Shown piece by piece: positions 1 through 5,964 of a stretch of 5,964 nt of DNA (position 1 is its first letter; every line of letters starts with the position of its first letter). Source of the stretch: Syntrophobacterales bacterium (lineage in GTDB: Bacteria > Desulfobacterota > Syntrophobacteria > BM002). Below the pieces are notes generated by a model, which was given only the letters and a program-made list of their open reading frames with translations, was not told the origin of the DNA and made no database searches. Made by a program: the position numbers and the translations under genes. The stretch lies in NCBI GenBank assembly GCA_030601545.1, contig JAUVTM010000139.1, positions 1 to 5,964 of the forward strand. The letters run 5' to 3'.

Positions 1-58
1 ATACGGGATTTAAAAAAACAGCGATTGGAAGTCTATTAAGGCACAGGGGAATATAGCT

Positions 59-97
59 GGCAGAAGGCAGCGGGCAGCAGGCAGAAATCAGAGATCA
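59..97. repeat. 7-bp tandem repeat array (GGCAGAA type)
   Basis: Five full units and one partial unit follow each other with a strict 7-base period: GGCAGAA, GGCAGCG, GGCAGCA, GGCAGAA, ATCAGAG, ATCA. The core CAG is kept in every full unit. A related array lies at 134-157. Function unknown; it resembles degenerate intergenic simple repeats rather than a binding-site array. Confidence 0.75.
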
Positions 98-133
98 TCC
101 GTCTTCGCCCTACGGGCTACGCCGCGACAAGGA

Positions 134-157
134 GGACAGAAGGCAGAAAACAGAGAT
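134..157. repeat. Second 7-bp tandem repeat array
   Basis: Three units and a partial one (GGACAGA, AGGCAGA, AAACAGA, GAT) with a 7-base period. The sequence is close to the array at 59-97, with the CAGA core shared. The 36 bases between the arrays contain a short stem-loop (GCCC at 107-110 pairing with GGGC at 114-117, and GTC at 101-103 with GAC at 126-128). Confidence 0.65.
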
Positions 158-162
158 TCTAC

Positions 163-186
163 TGTGGGAGCGGCTTTTAGCCGCGA
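163..186. repeat. REP-like palindrome with GTGGG head
   Basis: A perfect 6-bp inverted repeat, GCGGCT (170-175) and AGCCGC (179-184) with a TTT loop, is preceded by TGTGGGA. This layout, a short GTGGG-type head followed by a GC-rich hairpin, is that of repetitive extragenic palindromes, which in several bacteria are spread by REP-associated (RAYT) transposases. No such transposase is in this window, and the copy number in the genome cannot be seen. It is not followed by a T-run, so a terminator is unlikely. Confidence 0.55.
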
Positions 187-212
187 TTTGGATTGCGATT
201 TGAAAGGTTTTA

Positions 213-283
213 ACGACTTGAACGATTTTTACGGCTTCTACGGCTTCTACGATTTCTACGACTTCAACGATTTGGCGATTTGA
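213..283. repeat. 9-bp tandem repeat array (ACGRYTTNN)
   Basis: Seven consecutive 9-base units run from 213 to 275 without a phase break: ACGACTTGA, ACGATTTTT, ACGGCTTCT, ACGGCTTCT, ACGATTTCT, ACGACTTCA, ACGATTTGG. A partial unit, CGATTTGA, follows. The first seven positions fit ACGRYTT and the last two vary. The array ends 80 bases before the uvrC start. The last unit supplies a TTG codon (280) that opens the uvrC frame upstream of the true start. Function unknown. Confidence 0.8.
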
Positions 284-363
284 CAAGTCAACCAATTGAC
301 GCTCTGTATTCCGCGTCTCGCTCGTCTCGCACTTTACTCTCAGTGGTAATTGGACAGAATGAC

Positions 364-2214
364 ATGACCATACCTGACAACCTAAAGGATAAATTGGACA
401 CTCTGCCTTCAAGCTGCGGTGTCTATCTTATGAAGGATGCCAAAGGCAATATCCTTTACGTGGGCAAAGGAAAGGATCTGCGCAAACGTGTGCTTTCCTA
501 TTTCAGGGACAAAGAGCATCAGTCACCAAAAACCCGGGTACTGATTTCCAAAATCTCCGACTTGGAATTCATCCTTACCGGTTCAGAGAAAGAGGCACTG
601 ATTCTCGAGTCAAACCTTATCAAGCGGCATCGGCCTCGATACAACGTAATACTCCGTGACGACAAGAGATACCTGGTCCTGCGTTTGGACCCGAAGGAGG
701 AATATCCAAGGCTATCACTGGTACGGCGCCTTCGCCAGGACGGCGCTCTGTACTTCGGCCCATACGCTTCAGCGAACGCTGTGCGGCAAACACTCAAAGT
801 GCTGCACGGAATGTTTCCCTTGCGCCAGTGCAGTGGCACCAAGTTTCGTCAGCGGGCCAGACCCTGCCTAAACCATCAAATGGGTCGTTGTCTTGGGTTG
901 TGTGTCGGCGCCATATCACCTGAGGAGTATGGTCCGGTGGTTGAGCAGGCCGTGCTTTTTTTGAAAGGCCGCACTCAAGACCTGCAAAAGAGATTGCGGC
1001 AGGAAATGGAGCAAGCTGCGGGCAGACTTGAGTTTGAAAAGGCCGCCATGTACCGGGATCGTCTCAATGCGGTGGAGAAAACTCTGGAAAAACAGCTGAT
1101 GGTGTCAGCCCGTTTTCGCGATCAGGATGTTGTCGGCACACACGAGGCCGGAGAAAACCTTGGGCTGGCGGTACTCTTCGTAAGAGGTGGCCGCATGGTG
1201 GGAAGTCGTGGCTTTGTGTTCAAAAAACCGCAGAGTAGCTTTTCTGAGGTGGTACGGGCGTTCATTTTGCAGTACTACGAACAGGGCAAGTCGATCCCTG
1301 AAGAGATATTGATAAGTGAACCATTGCTGGAACAGGAATTGCTGGCCGAGTGGCTCACAGACCTCAAAGGGAAACGAGTAGGAGTACGGCTTCCCAAAAG
1401 AGGAGAAGGCCGGCAATTGCTCGCCATGGCTGCTCACAACGCGGCAAACTACCTGATGAGTGAGATGACACGGGCAACCGATCCTATTCCAGCTCTGGAC
1501 CGGCTACGACAGCGGTTGGGTCTGGAATCCATCCCGCATCGGTTGGAATGTGTCGATATTTCAAATTTTCGGGGTAAGTTTCCAGTGGGCTCATTGGTGG
1601 TTTTTCGGGATGGTGAACCGGACAAATCAGCCTACCGCCGATATCGCATCAAGACCGTCCATCGGATCGACGATACAGCGATGATGGCTGAAGTGCTAAA
1701 CCGCCGCTTTACCGATGTGCGTAAGGAACAGGCCTTGCCGGATCTGCTGGTGGTGGACGGCGGAAAAGCACAGCTAAATCAAGCACTGGCAGTCTTGAGA
1801 GAACTGGAGCTGGCAGATCTTGTGCCCGTGGTGGCTCTGGCAAAAAAACCAAGGACCACCACGCAGGCTGAGGCAAATGCCACTGACAGGCTTTATCTGC
1901 CAGGCAGAAAAAATCCGCTGGAGCTGAAGAAAGATCCCCCTTTGCTCTTTCTTCTAGGCCGACTGCGTGATGAAGCTCACCGTTTTGCAATTAGCTATTA
2001 CCAGAAACGCCACCGGAAACGCACCCTTCAATCTCGTTTGGACGAGATTCGCGGAATCGGGCCCAAAAGACGTCGGGATCTGATCCGGTATTTCGGCTCA
2101 GTAAAACGGTTGGCAGAAGCCCAGGTTGAGGAAATCAGCCAAGTTCCAGGTATAAGTTATAAATTGGCGGATAGCATTTGCACTGCGCTGCGGGGGGATG
2201 AGAAGGCTGGCTAG
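364..2214 (+). CDS. uvrC: UvrABC excinuclease subunit C
   Basis: This protein makes both incisions around a DNA lesion once UvrB is loaded, in cytoplasmic nucleotide excision repair. The 616 aa match the usual size (E. coli 610). Residues 15-95 form the GIY-YIG nuclease that cuts on the 3' side (GVY 19-21, YVG 32-34, Arg40, a Glu-rich EALILE motif at 77-82). Cys156, Cys168, Cys176 and Cys180 have the spacing of the iron-sulfur ligands described in E. coli UvrC. A UVR helix pair for UvrB contact lies at about 205-240. The RNase H-like nuclease for the 5' cut keeps Asp398, Asp465 and His539. Tandem helix-hairpin-helix motifs occupy about 558-612. The frame is open back to a TTG at 280, but family homology begins just after the ATG at 364, which has a weak GGA at 352-354. 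I see nothing broken. Confidence 0.97.
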   Translation: MTIPDNLKDKLDTLPSSCGVYLMKDAKGNILYVGKGKDLRKRVLSYFRDKEHQSPKTRVLISKISDLEFILTGSEKEALILESNLIKRHRPRYNVILRDDKRYLVLRLDPKEEYPRLSLVRRLRQDGALYFGPYASANAVRQTLKVLHGMFPLRQCSGTKFRQRARPCLNHQMGRCLGLCVGAISPEEYGPVVEQAVLFLKGRTQDLQKRLRQEMEQAAGRLEFEKAAMYRDRLNAVEKTLEKQLMVSARFRDQDVVGTHEAGENLGLAVLFVRGGRMVGSRGFVFKKPQSSFSEVVRAFILQYYEQGKSIPEEILISEPLLEQELLAEWLTDLKGKRVGVRLPKRGEGRQLLAMAAHNAANYLMSEMTRATDPIPALDRLRQRLGLESIPHRLECVDISNFRGKFPVGSLVVFRDGEPDKSAYRRYRIKTVHRIDDTAMMAEVLNRRFTDVRKEQALPDLLVVDGGKAQLNQALAVLRELELADLVPVVALAKKPRTTTQAEANATDRLYLPGRKNPLELKKDPPLLFLLGRLRDEAHRFAISYYQKRHRKRTLQSRLDEIRGIGPKRRRDLIRYFGSVKRLAEAQVEEISQVPGISYKLADSICTALRGDEKAG

Positions 2215-2357
2215 AAGTTCATAGAACGGGAAAATGCGATTTCTTTGGTGAATCAAAGGTATTAAGGTATGATTGTAAAGAATCCGGGCTCAAAGGACCC
2301 GGCGTTGGGCTGACCACTGAGGGGGCTTCGATGGTGTTTCCCCGTGCGGCAATCTGC

Positions 2358-2468
2358 TGGAGTGACGGAGTGGTGGAGTAATGGAGTAATGAAAGGACCA
2401 AATTCAAATTGAAATTAGGGCTTTCGCTTTTGCCAACACTCCAATACTCCAATATTCCAGTACTCCAA
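2358..2468. repeat. Large imperfect inverted repeat of 8-bp units
   Basis: The left arm (2358-2391) contains GGAGT four times, starting at 2359, 2367, 2375 and 2383, exactly 8 bases apart. The right arm (2435-2468) contains the complement ACTCC at 2438, 2446 and 2462 and ATTCC at 2454, again 8 bases apart. The arms can therefore fold into a stem of about 34 bp with mismatches mainly in the variable three-base spacers. The loop of about 43 bases is AT-rich and has its own small symmetry (AATTCAAATTGAAATT, 2401-2416). No transposase is present. It may be a mobile intergenic repeat or a transcript-end hairpin; I cannot tell which. Confidence 0.75.
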
Positions 2469-2508
2469 GATGGCTCGCAATCTTTCACGGCAAAGCCATT
2501 CAACGCTG

Positions 2509-2532
2509 ACCTGGCCCTATGGACCAGGTTTT
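2509..2532 (+). terminator. Stem-loop with short T-run before gltX
   Basis: ACCTGG (2509-2514) pairs perfectly with CCAGGT (2524-2529), and two more C-G pairs are possible inside past a bulged A. The stem runs straight into TTTT (2529-2532). It lies 75 bases upstream of the gltX ATG. It could be a weak intrinsic terminator or a leader attenuator. The T-run is short, and no T-box sequence or leader peptide was recognised. Confidence 0.35.
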
Positions 2533-2590
2533 CGATGTTGAATAGGAGTGATATTTGAAGTTTGGAGCTCAATGAAATATCCGGGCAGAG

Positions 2591-2596
2591 AAGGAG
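2591..2596 (+). promoter_or_regulatory. Ribosome binding site of gltX
   Basis: AAGGAG lies 10 bases before the ATG at 2607. This decides the start: the frame is open back to a TTG at 2562, but that codon has no comparable site and the added residues are not part of the family. Confidence 0.85.
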
Positions 2597-2606
2597 AGAT
2601 AGTAAT

Positions 2607-4094
2607 ATGGAGGGAGTCCGCGTACGTTTCCCACCAAGTCCCACGGGATATCTGCACATCGGCGGAGCCAGGACCGCCATTTATAACTGGCTTTTTGCCC
2701 AGAAGACGGCGGGCACGCTGATTGTTCGCATAGAAGACACAGATGCTGAGCGCTCCACAGAGGAATCCGTAGGGGCTATCTTGGACGGGCTGCGCTGGCT
2801 GGGGATAACCTGGGATGAAGGGCCCTATTTCCAGTCGGCCTATGCGAGCGATCATCGCCAGGCCGCCCAGAAACTTCTGGAAAGCGGGCATGCCTACAAG
2901 TGTTTCTGCACCCATGAAGAGTTGGAGCGCAAGCGGGAAGAGGCGAGAAAAAGAAAGGATGACTATCATTACGACGGGACCTGCCGCAATCGCTCTGCTG
3001 AGGAGATCGGTCGACTGGAGGACGAGGGGTGTGCCTATGTGATTCGTTTCAAGGTGCCTCGAGGTCCGGGAGGGGTGGTTCATGAAGATACAGTATACGG
3101 GATACTTGAGAAGAAGTACCGCGATATTGAAGATTTCGTCATCGTACGCTCAAACGGATCTCCCCTTTACGTCCTCTCCAATGCAGTGGATGACATCCGC
3201 GATCGGATCACCCACGTGATCCGGGGTCAAGACCATCTGGCCAACACGCCCAAACAGATCTTGATTTACGAAGCCTTGGGGGAGAAGTTGCCCCGGTTCG
3301 CCCACATGCCGCTCACCCTGGATCCCAAAAAGCGCAAGATCTCCAAACGGACTCATGGTGAAATGGTTGCCGTACAATACTATCGCCAGCGGGGCTTCTT
3401 GCCCTGGGCTCTGGTGAACTTCCTCGTTCTGCTGGGGTGGTCCACCTCTGATGATAGGGAGATTTTTTCCAAAGATGAACTCATCGATGCTTTTTCCCTG
3501 GAAGGCATCAATCGCGCCAACTCCGTGTTCGATATTCGTAAAGACGACCCCAAATTCTTCACGGATCCCAAGGCAATAAGTATAAATGCCCATTACTTGC
3601 GAACCATGCCACTTGATGAGTTGCTGCCTTACGTGCAGGCGGAACTGGAGGCAGCCGGGTTGTGGAGTCCCTCCTTCGCCGGTGACAAGAAAGCATGGTT
3701 TGAATCCACCGTGGACCTGATTCGCAGCCGGTACCACACCACCAAGGACTTTGCAAACTTGGGCCGACCTTACTTTGCAGATGTTTTCCCCATGGAAGAA
3801 AAGGTGGTGCGCAAGAACATCCTGAAACACGACAACCTCAAGGAATGGCTGCCTTTGATGGCGGAACGGCTGGAACCGCTGGCAGAGTTCACCCCTGATT
3901 CAGTAGAACAGGCCATCCGTGGGCTGGCTACCGAGTTGGACGTTAAGGCGGGAATTCTCATCAACGGCGCCCGGGCTGCCGTTACGGGGCAAGCCGCCGG
4001 GCCTGGTCTTTTTGACGTGCTCGCCGCGGTGGGCAAGCAACGGGTTGTGCAGCGACTGCGGGAGGCCCCCAGTTTCTATGAGGCTATGGAGTAA
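2607..4094 (+). CDS. gltX: Glutamate--tRNA ligase (GluRS)
   Basis: This cytoplasmic class I synthetase attaches glutamate to tRNA(Glu) using ATP. At 495 aa it has normal bacterial length. The Rossmann domain opens with RFPPSPTGYLHIGG, which includes the HIGH-type motif (17-20). The second class I motif is KISKR (244-248), where KLSKR is more common. Glutamate-pocket residues known from Thermus GluRS are present as Arg7, Ser11, Glu43, Tyr188, Asn192 and Arg206. Cys99, Cys101, Tyr122 and Cys126 match the zinc site of the E. coli enzyme. The helical anticodon-binding domain follows from about residue 330. At 312-327 the usual K-L-x-W-L/M-N segment is replaced by a longer one containing DPKFFTDPKAISIN. 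Whether it also charges tRNA(Gln) cannot be read from the sequence. It is probably a separate transcript from uvrC. Confidence 0.97.
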   Translation: MEGVRVRFPPSPTGYLHIGGARTAIYNWLFAQKTAGTLIVRIEDTDAERSTEESVGAILDGLRWLGITWDEGPYFQSAYASDHRQAAQKLLESGHAYKCFCTHEELERKREEARKRKDDYHYDGTCRNRSAEEIGRLEDEGCAYVIRFKVPRGPGGVVHEDTVYGILEKKYRDIEDFVIVRSNGSPLYVLSNAVDDIRDRITHVIRGQDHLANTPKQILIYEALGEKLPRFAHMPLTLDPKKRKISKRTHGEMVAVQYYRQRGFLPWALVNFLVLLGWSTSDDREIFSKDELIDAFSLEGINRANSVFDIRKDDPKFFTDPKAISINAHYLRTMPLDELLPYVQAELEAAGLWSPSFAGDKKAWFESTVDLIRSRYHTTKDFANLGRPYFADVFPMEEKVVRKNILKHDNLKEWLPLMAERLEPLAEFTPDSVEQAIRGLATELDVKAGILINGARAAVTGQAAGPGLFDVLAAVGKQRVVQRLREAPSFYEAME

Positions 4095-4118
4095 GGGATC
4101 CTCTCCATAGCTTTTCTC
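4081..4118 (+). terminator. Likely intrinsic terminator at the end of gltX
   Basis: GCTATGGAG (4083-4091) pairs perfectly with CTCCATAGC (4103-4111). An outer G-T and A-T pair can extend the stem to 11 bp. The 3' side runs into TTTTCTCT. The left arm is the last gltX codons, and the TAA stop (4092-4094) lies in the loop. The pyrimidine tail is interrupted by C, so efficiency is uncertain. Confidence 0.65.
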
Positions 4119-4183
4119 TCCTATTGACACTCCTTCCAGACAAAATTCCTGTTTTAACCCTTATGATTTGGTGGTAGCCATCG

Positions 4184-4205
4184 CCATCACCTGGGAAGGT
4201 GAGGG
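4184..4205 (+). other. Small hairpin with GNRA-type loop
   Basis: TCACCT (4187-4192) pairs perfectly with AGGTGA (4197-4202) around a GGGA tetraloop, and CC/GG pairs (4184-4185 with 4204-4205) can extend it past one mismatch. A second small inverted repeat, CTGAT/ATCAG, follows at 4221-4234. Both lie 130-180 bases before the next gene and may belong to its leader. Neither has a T-run, and no known riboswitch class was recognised. Confidence 0.35.
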
Positions 4206-4363
4206 AGAATGTGAACTGTGCTGATGACTATCAGAGATTGCTGGCACGTTTTTTGAAGGTGTTTTTCTTTGCAGTCGGACAATCGGGTTATGCTTTGGCT
4301 GTTGGTAATTTAGAAGACGGTATGCATGGGTGATTAGTTGGCCAGAGAGGAATAGGTGCTTAA

Positions 4364-4873
4364 ATGACACTTGGTGAGCTGCCTACCGGTGGGCTTTATA
4401 TTGACCTTGGTCTGGGGATTGTTGTCTTTTTGCTATTGCTCTATGAGTTCGCCGTTCAGCATAGGACCAGGAAAAGAATGGCAGAGCTAGAGAAAAATAT
4501 TGTCACTCTTCAGCACAATCAAGCGGAGGTGTTCACAAACCTGGAAGACAAGGCCAACGCAGTGACGGAAATGCTTTTTGAGAAGACAAAGCCTCTGGCA
4601 AGCAAGGTTAACGAACTATCCAAAAGAGCCAACACGATGATTGAGAGAAGTGAGGCGCTTCGCCGAGAGTTGGAAGACAAGGTGGGGCCGCTGCAAGCCG
4701 CGATAGATGATACCAATGCCAAGTTCAATTCTTCCCATGGCGCTGTGAAAAAAGCGGTCCAAGACGGTAAGAGCGAGATTGAAAGAATGGTAAAGGAGGT
4801 AGAGGGATTTGCAGTGGAAATTCAACAAATGAAGACTTTCATCAGAGAGAGCACAATTGATCTTGAGCTATAG
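4364..4873 (+). CDS. Membrane-anchored coiled-coil protein, unknown function
   Basis: I do not recognise a named family. The 169-aa product has one hydrophobic segment at about residues 12-31 (LGLGIVVFLLLLYEFAV core), then a basic RTRKR patch at 34-38. By the positive-inside rule this places a short N-terminus outside and the rest in the cytoplasm. From about 38 to 165 the sequence is charged, rich in Glu, Lys, Ala and Leu and nearly free of Pro and Gly, as expected of a long helix or coiled coil. No enzymatic motif or cyclic-nucleotide-binding fold is evident. The ATG at 4364 is preceded by AGGTG (4354-4358) at 5-base spacing. The cyclase-like gene begins three bases after the stop, so the two are surely co-transcribed. 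A membrane scaffold or regulator for the cyclase is my inference. Confidence 0.85.
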   Translation: MTLGELPTGGLYIDLGLGIVVFLLLLYEFAVQHRTRKRMAELEKNIVTLQHNQAEVFTNLEDKANAVTEMLFEKTKPLASKVNELSKRANTMIERSEALRRELEDKVGPLQAAIDDTNAKFNSSHGAVKKAVQDGKSEIERMVKEVEGFAVEIQQMKTFIRESTIDLEL

Positions 4874-4876
4874 CCC

Positions 4877-5964
4877 ATGAATGAGAGCAACGCCACCATC
4901 CTGTTTGCCGACCTCATGAATTCCACGGAGTTGGCCAAGAACCTTACTCTCCAGGAATACGACGACATGCTGGGGGTTTTCCAGGATACCATGTTTGAAG
5001 TCGTATCCCACCACCTGGACTATTTCGGCTACGAAGGGAATGGGATTGATTCGGAATGGTCAATTTCTGGCGATGAACTGAGAGTTTTCCTCTATTCTGA
5101 AAACATGGATTTCGACATCCGCAATGCTCTGCTAATAGCTACGAAAATCAAACTTGCCTGGCTTTCCTCAAACTTTAATCAAAGAGTGCTGAGCGAACAG
5201 CGGTTGGTTTCACGTATCGGCGTGGGCATCAATTGTGGCAAGGTCATCAAAGATGTCAGACCATGGCGGGTGAAGATAGGCAAGGCGGAGCCCAATATTG
5301 AAGGGTATGCCATTAACCTGACCAAGCGTATCGAATCCGCCTCACGGGAGGGCAACGTTTACCAGATCATGGTAGGCGCCAGCCTCTACAAAAGATGCCA
5401 GCAAAACAGTCAAATCAATGTGGCCTTCAGTAACCCGAAGAGTTTGGTTTTCAAGGGACTGGGTCAAAAGATACCAGTGTACGAGGTGACCTCATTCGTC
5501 AACTTCGAGATTATGTCTTCAATGCCCGTGTCGCTCCAGGAAGGTCTTCTGGAAAAGATCGAGAGCACCGTCCGGGACGCAATGCCTGAGCCGTGGATTT
5601 TTATCGTACTTTTGCGTAGTTACATCTCAATGTTAGACTCAAATAGCGACGATAACATCGACCTCAAAGCCTTGGAGATCGGCCAACAAGCTCTGGATGT
5701 GGTGGAGCATAAGGCGGTCATCTACAATATACTCGGATGGATTCACACCTACGGTAAGAACGTTCGGAATTTAGAGATGGCCTTTCACTACTTTGATCAG
5801 TGCCTCGGTTTGCAACCGAAAAATGAGGCAGCCCTCCTGAACCGGGCCAGAATTTTGGAAGAGATGGGTCAGAGCGATCTTGCCCGACACGCCTACCAGG
5901 AGATCCTGTTTCAGAATAGACAGCACCCGGTGGCCCGCAGGAAAATAGCCGAATACCAGTCCGC
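4877..5964 (+). CDS. Class III nucleotide-cyclase-like protein with TPR repeats, partial
   Basis: The gene runs off the right edge; 362 codons are visible. Residues 6-204 form a class III cyclase homology domain. Metal-binding Asp12 (LFADLMNST) and Asp66 (SGDELRVF), and transition-state Asn147 and Arg151 (GYAINLTKRIES), are present. Counting from these motifs, the usual adenine-selecting Lys is Ser62 and the usual Asp is Asn140, matching neither the adenylate (Lys/Asp) nor the guanylate (Glu/Cys) pattern. The domain ends with the typical FKGLGQKIPVYEV. A linker follows, then two TPR-like helix pairs (about 280-316 and 317-350), likely for protein binding. The frame is open from the ATG at 4877, three bases after the upstream stop. 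No good ribosome binding site precedes it, so translational coupling is likely. There is no membrane segment in the visible part. It is probably a catalytically competent cyclase of unknown base specificity. Confidence 0.9.
   Translation, partial: MNESNATILFADLMNSTELAKNLTLQEYDDMLGVFQDTMFEVVSHHLDYFGYEGNGIDSEWSISGDELRVFLYSENMDFDIRNALLIATKIKLAWLSSNFNQRVLSEQRLVSRIGVGINCGKVIKDVRPWRVKIGKAEPNIEGYAINLTKRIESASREGNVYQIMVGASLYKRCQQNSQINVAFSNPKSLVFKGLGQKIPVYEVTSFVNFEIMSSMPVSLQEGLLEKIESTVRDAMPEPWIFIVLLRSYISMLDSNSDDNIDLKALEIGQQALDVVEHKAVIYNILGWIHTYGKNVRNLEMAFHYFDQCLGLQPKNEAALLNRARILEEMGQSDLARHAYQEILFQNRQHPVARRKIAEYQS

Larger units (their letters stand above)
1..363. other. Repeat-rich non-coding region upstream of uvrC
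   Basis: No convincing gene is visible here. An open frame on the minus strand (about 110-412) exists only because the 9-bp repeats have a length divisible by three; its product contains a monotonous V-E-x type tripeptide run. From left to right the region holds a 7-bp repeat array (59-97), a small stem-loop (101-128), a second 7-bp array (134-157), a REP-like palindrome (163-186), three copies of GCGATTTG (183-190, 195-202, 275-282) and a 9-bp tandem array (213-283). Bases 1-58 show nothing recognisable. The only promoter hint for uvrC is a TTGACA at 280-285, with no good -10 partner. Confidence 0.75.
2215..2606. other. Non-coding gap between uvrC and gltX
   Basis: These 392 bases hold no credible gene; the minus-strand open frames are low-complexity or overlap gltX. 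Visible structures are a weak stem-loop CTTTG/CAAAG (2243-2258), a CCGGG/CCCGG inverted repeat (2284-2288 and 2298-2302) without a T-run, a large 8-bp-unit hairpin (2358-2468) and a short stem-loop with four Ts (2509-2532). A faint promoter-like pair, TTGGTG at 2245-2250 and TATGAT at 2268-2273 with 17 bases between, could start a gltX transcript with a leader of about 330 bases. The -35 match is poor. No clear uvrC terminator is present. Confidence 0.7.

Noticed and set aside
280..363. 28-residue N-terminal extension of UvrC starting at TTG 280
   Set aside because: The TTG lies in the last 9-bp repeat, has no ribosome binding site, and the added residues do not belong to UvrC. The ATG at 364 gives the normal N-terminus.
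110..412. Minus-strand open frame of 100 codons
   Set aside because: Its repetitive V-E-x stretch is just the translation of the 9-bp array, and it overlaps the start of uvrC.
2219..2680. Minus-strand open frame of 153 codons in the uvrC-gltX gap
   Set aside because: It reads through the 8-bp repeat hairpin (Ser/Thr/Leu-rich low complexity) and into gltX, and no family is recognisable.
3150..3830. Minus-strand open frame of 226 codons inside gltX
   Set aside because: It lies fully within a well-supported gene and shows no recognisable motif, so it is a shadow frame.
4124..4167. Promoter for the coiled-coil/cyclase pair (TTGACA at 4124-4129, TATGAT at 4162-4167)
   Set aside because: Each box is good alone, but they are 32 bases apart, and neither has a proper partner at 16-18 bases.
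4161..4370. Minus-strand open frame of 69 codons in the gap before the coiled-coil gene
   Set aside because: The composition is random-looking, there is no domain, and it covers the small hairpins and the ribosome binding site of the next gene.
4877..5964. Calling the cyclase pair a Pycsar defence system
   Set aside because: The cyclase pocket is suggestive, but no TIR or two-helix membrane effector with a cyclic-nucleotide-binding domain is visible, so the name is not justified by this window.

Overview
The window looks like chromosomal DNA of a bacterium. It carries four genes, all read rightwards on the + strand. From left to right they are uvrC (nucleotide excision repair), gltX (glutamyl-tRNA synthetase), a short membrane-anchored coiled-coil protein, and a class III nucleotide-cyclase-like protein with C-terminal TPR repeats that is cut by the right edge. 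The form of GltX, the moderate GC content and the repeat-rich gaps remind me of Desulfobacterota (the former Deltaproteobacteria). That placement is an impression, not a demonstration.

Bases 1-363 hold no convincing gene. They are a mosaic of small repeats: two 7-bp arrays, a short stem-loop, a REP-like palindrome and a 9-bp tandem array. uvrC (364-2214) is intact, with all expected domains and catalytic residues. Bases 2215-2606 are again non-coding. They hold a large imperfect hairpin built from 8-bp units and a short stem-loop 75 bases before gltX. gltX (2607-4094) is intact, and its stop codon lies in the loop of a stem-loop followed by a T-run, a likely terminator. uvrC and gltX are housekeeping genes with no visible functional link, and the long gap between them suggests separate transcripts.

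After a 269-base gap with two small hairpins comes a tight gene pair. The first protein (169 aa) has one N-terminal membrane helix and a long cytoplasmic helix-rich tail. The second starts three bases after its stop codon. It has a nucleotide-cyclase domain that keeps the metal-binding aspartates and the transition-state Asn/Arg. By motif counting, both residues that usually select adenine or guanine are changed. The two proteins probably act together at the inner membrane in nucleotide signalling. The substrate and output are unknown. This pair is the most promising lead in the window.

I saw no tRNA, rRNA, CRISPR array, insertion sequence or transposase gene.
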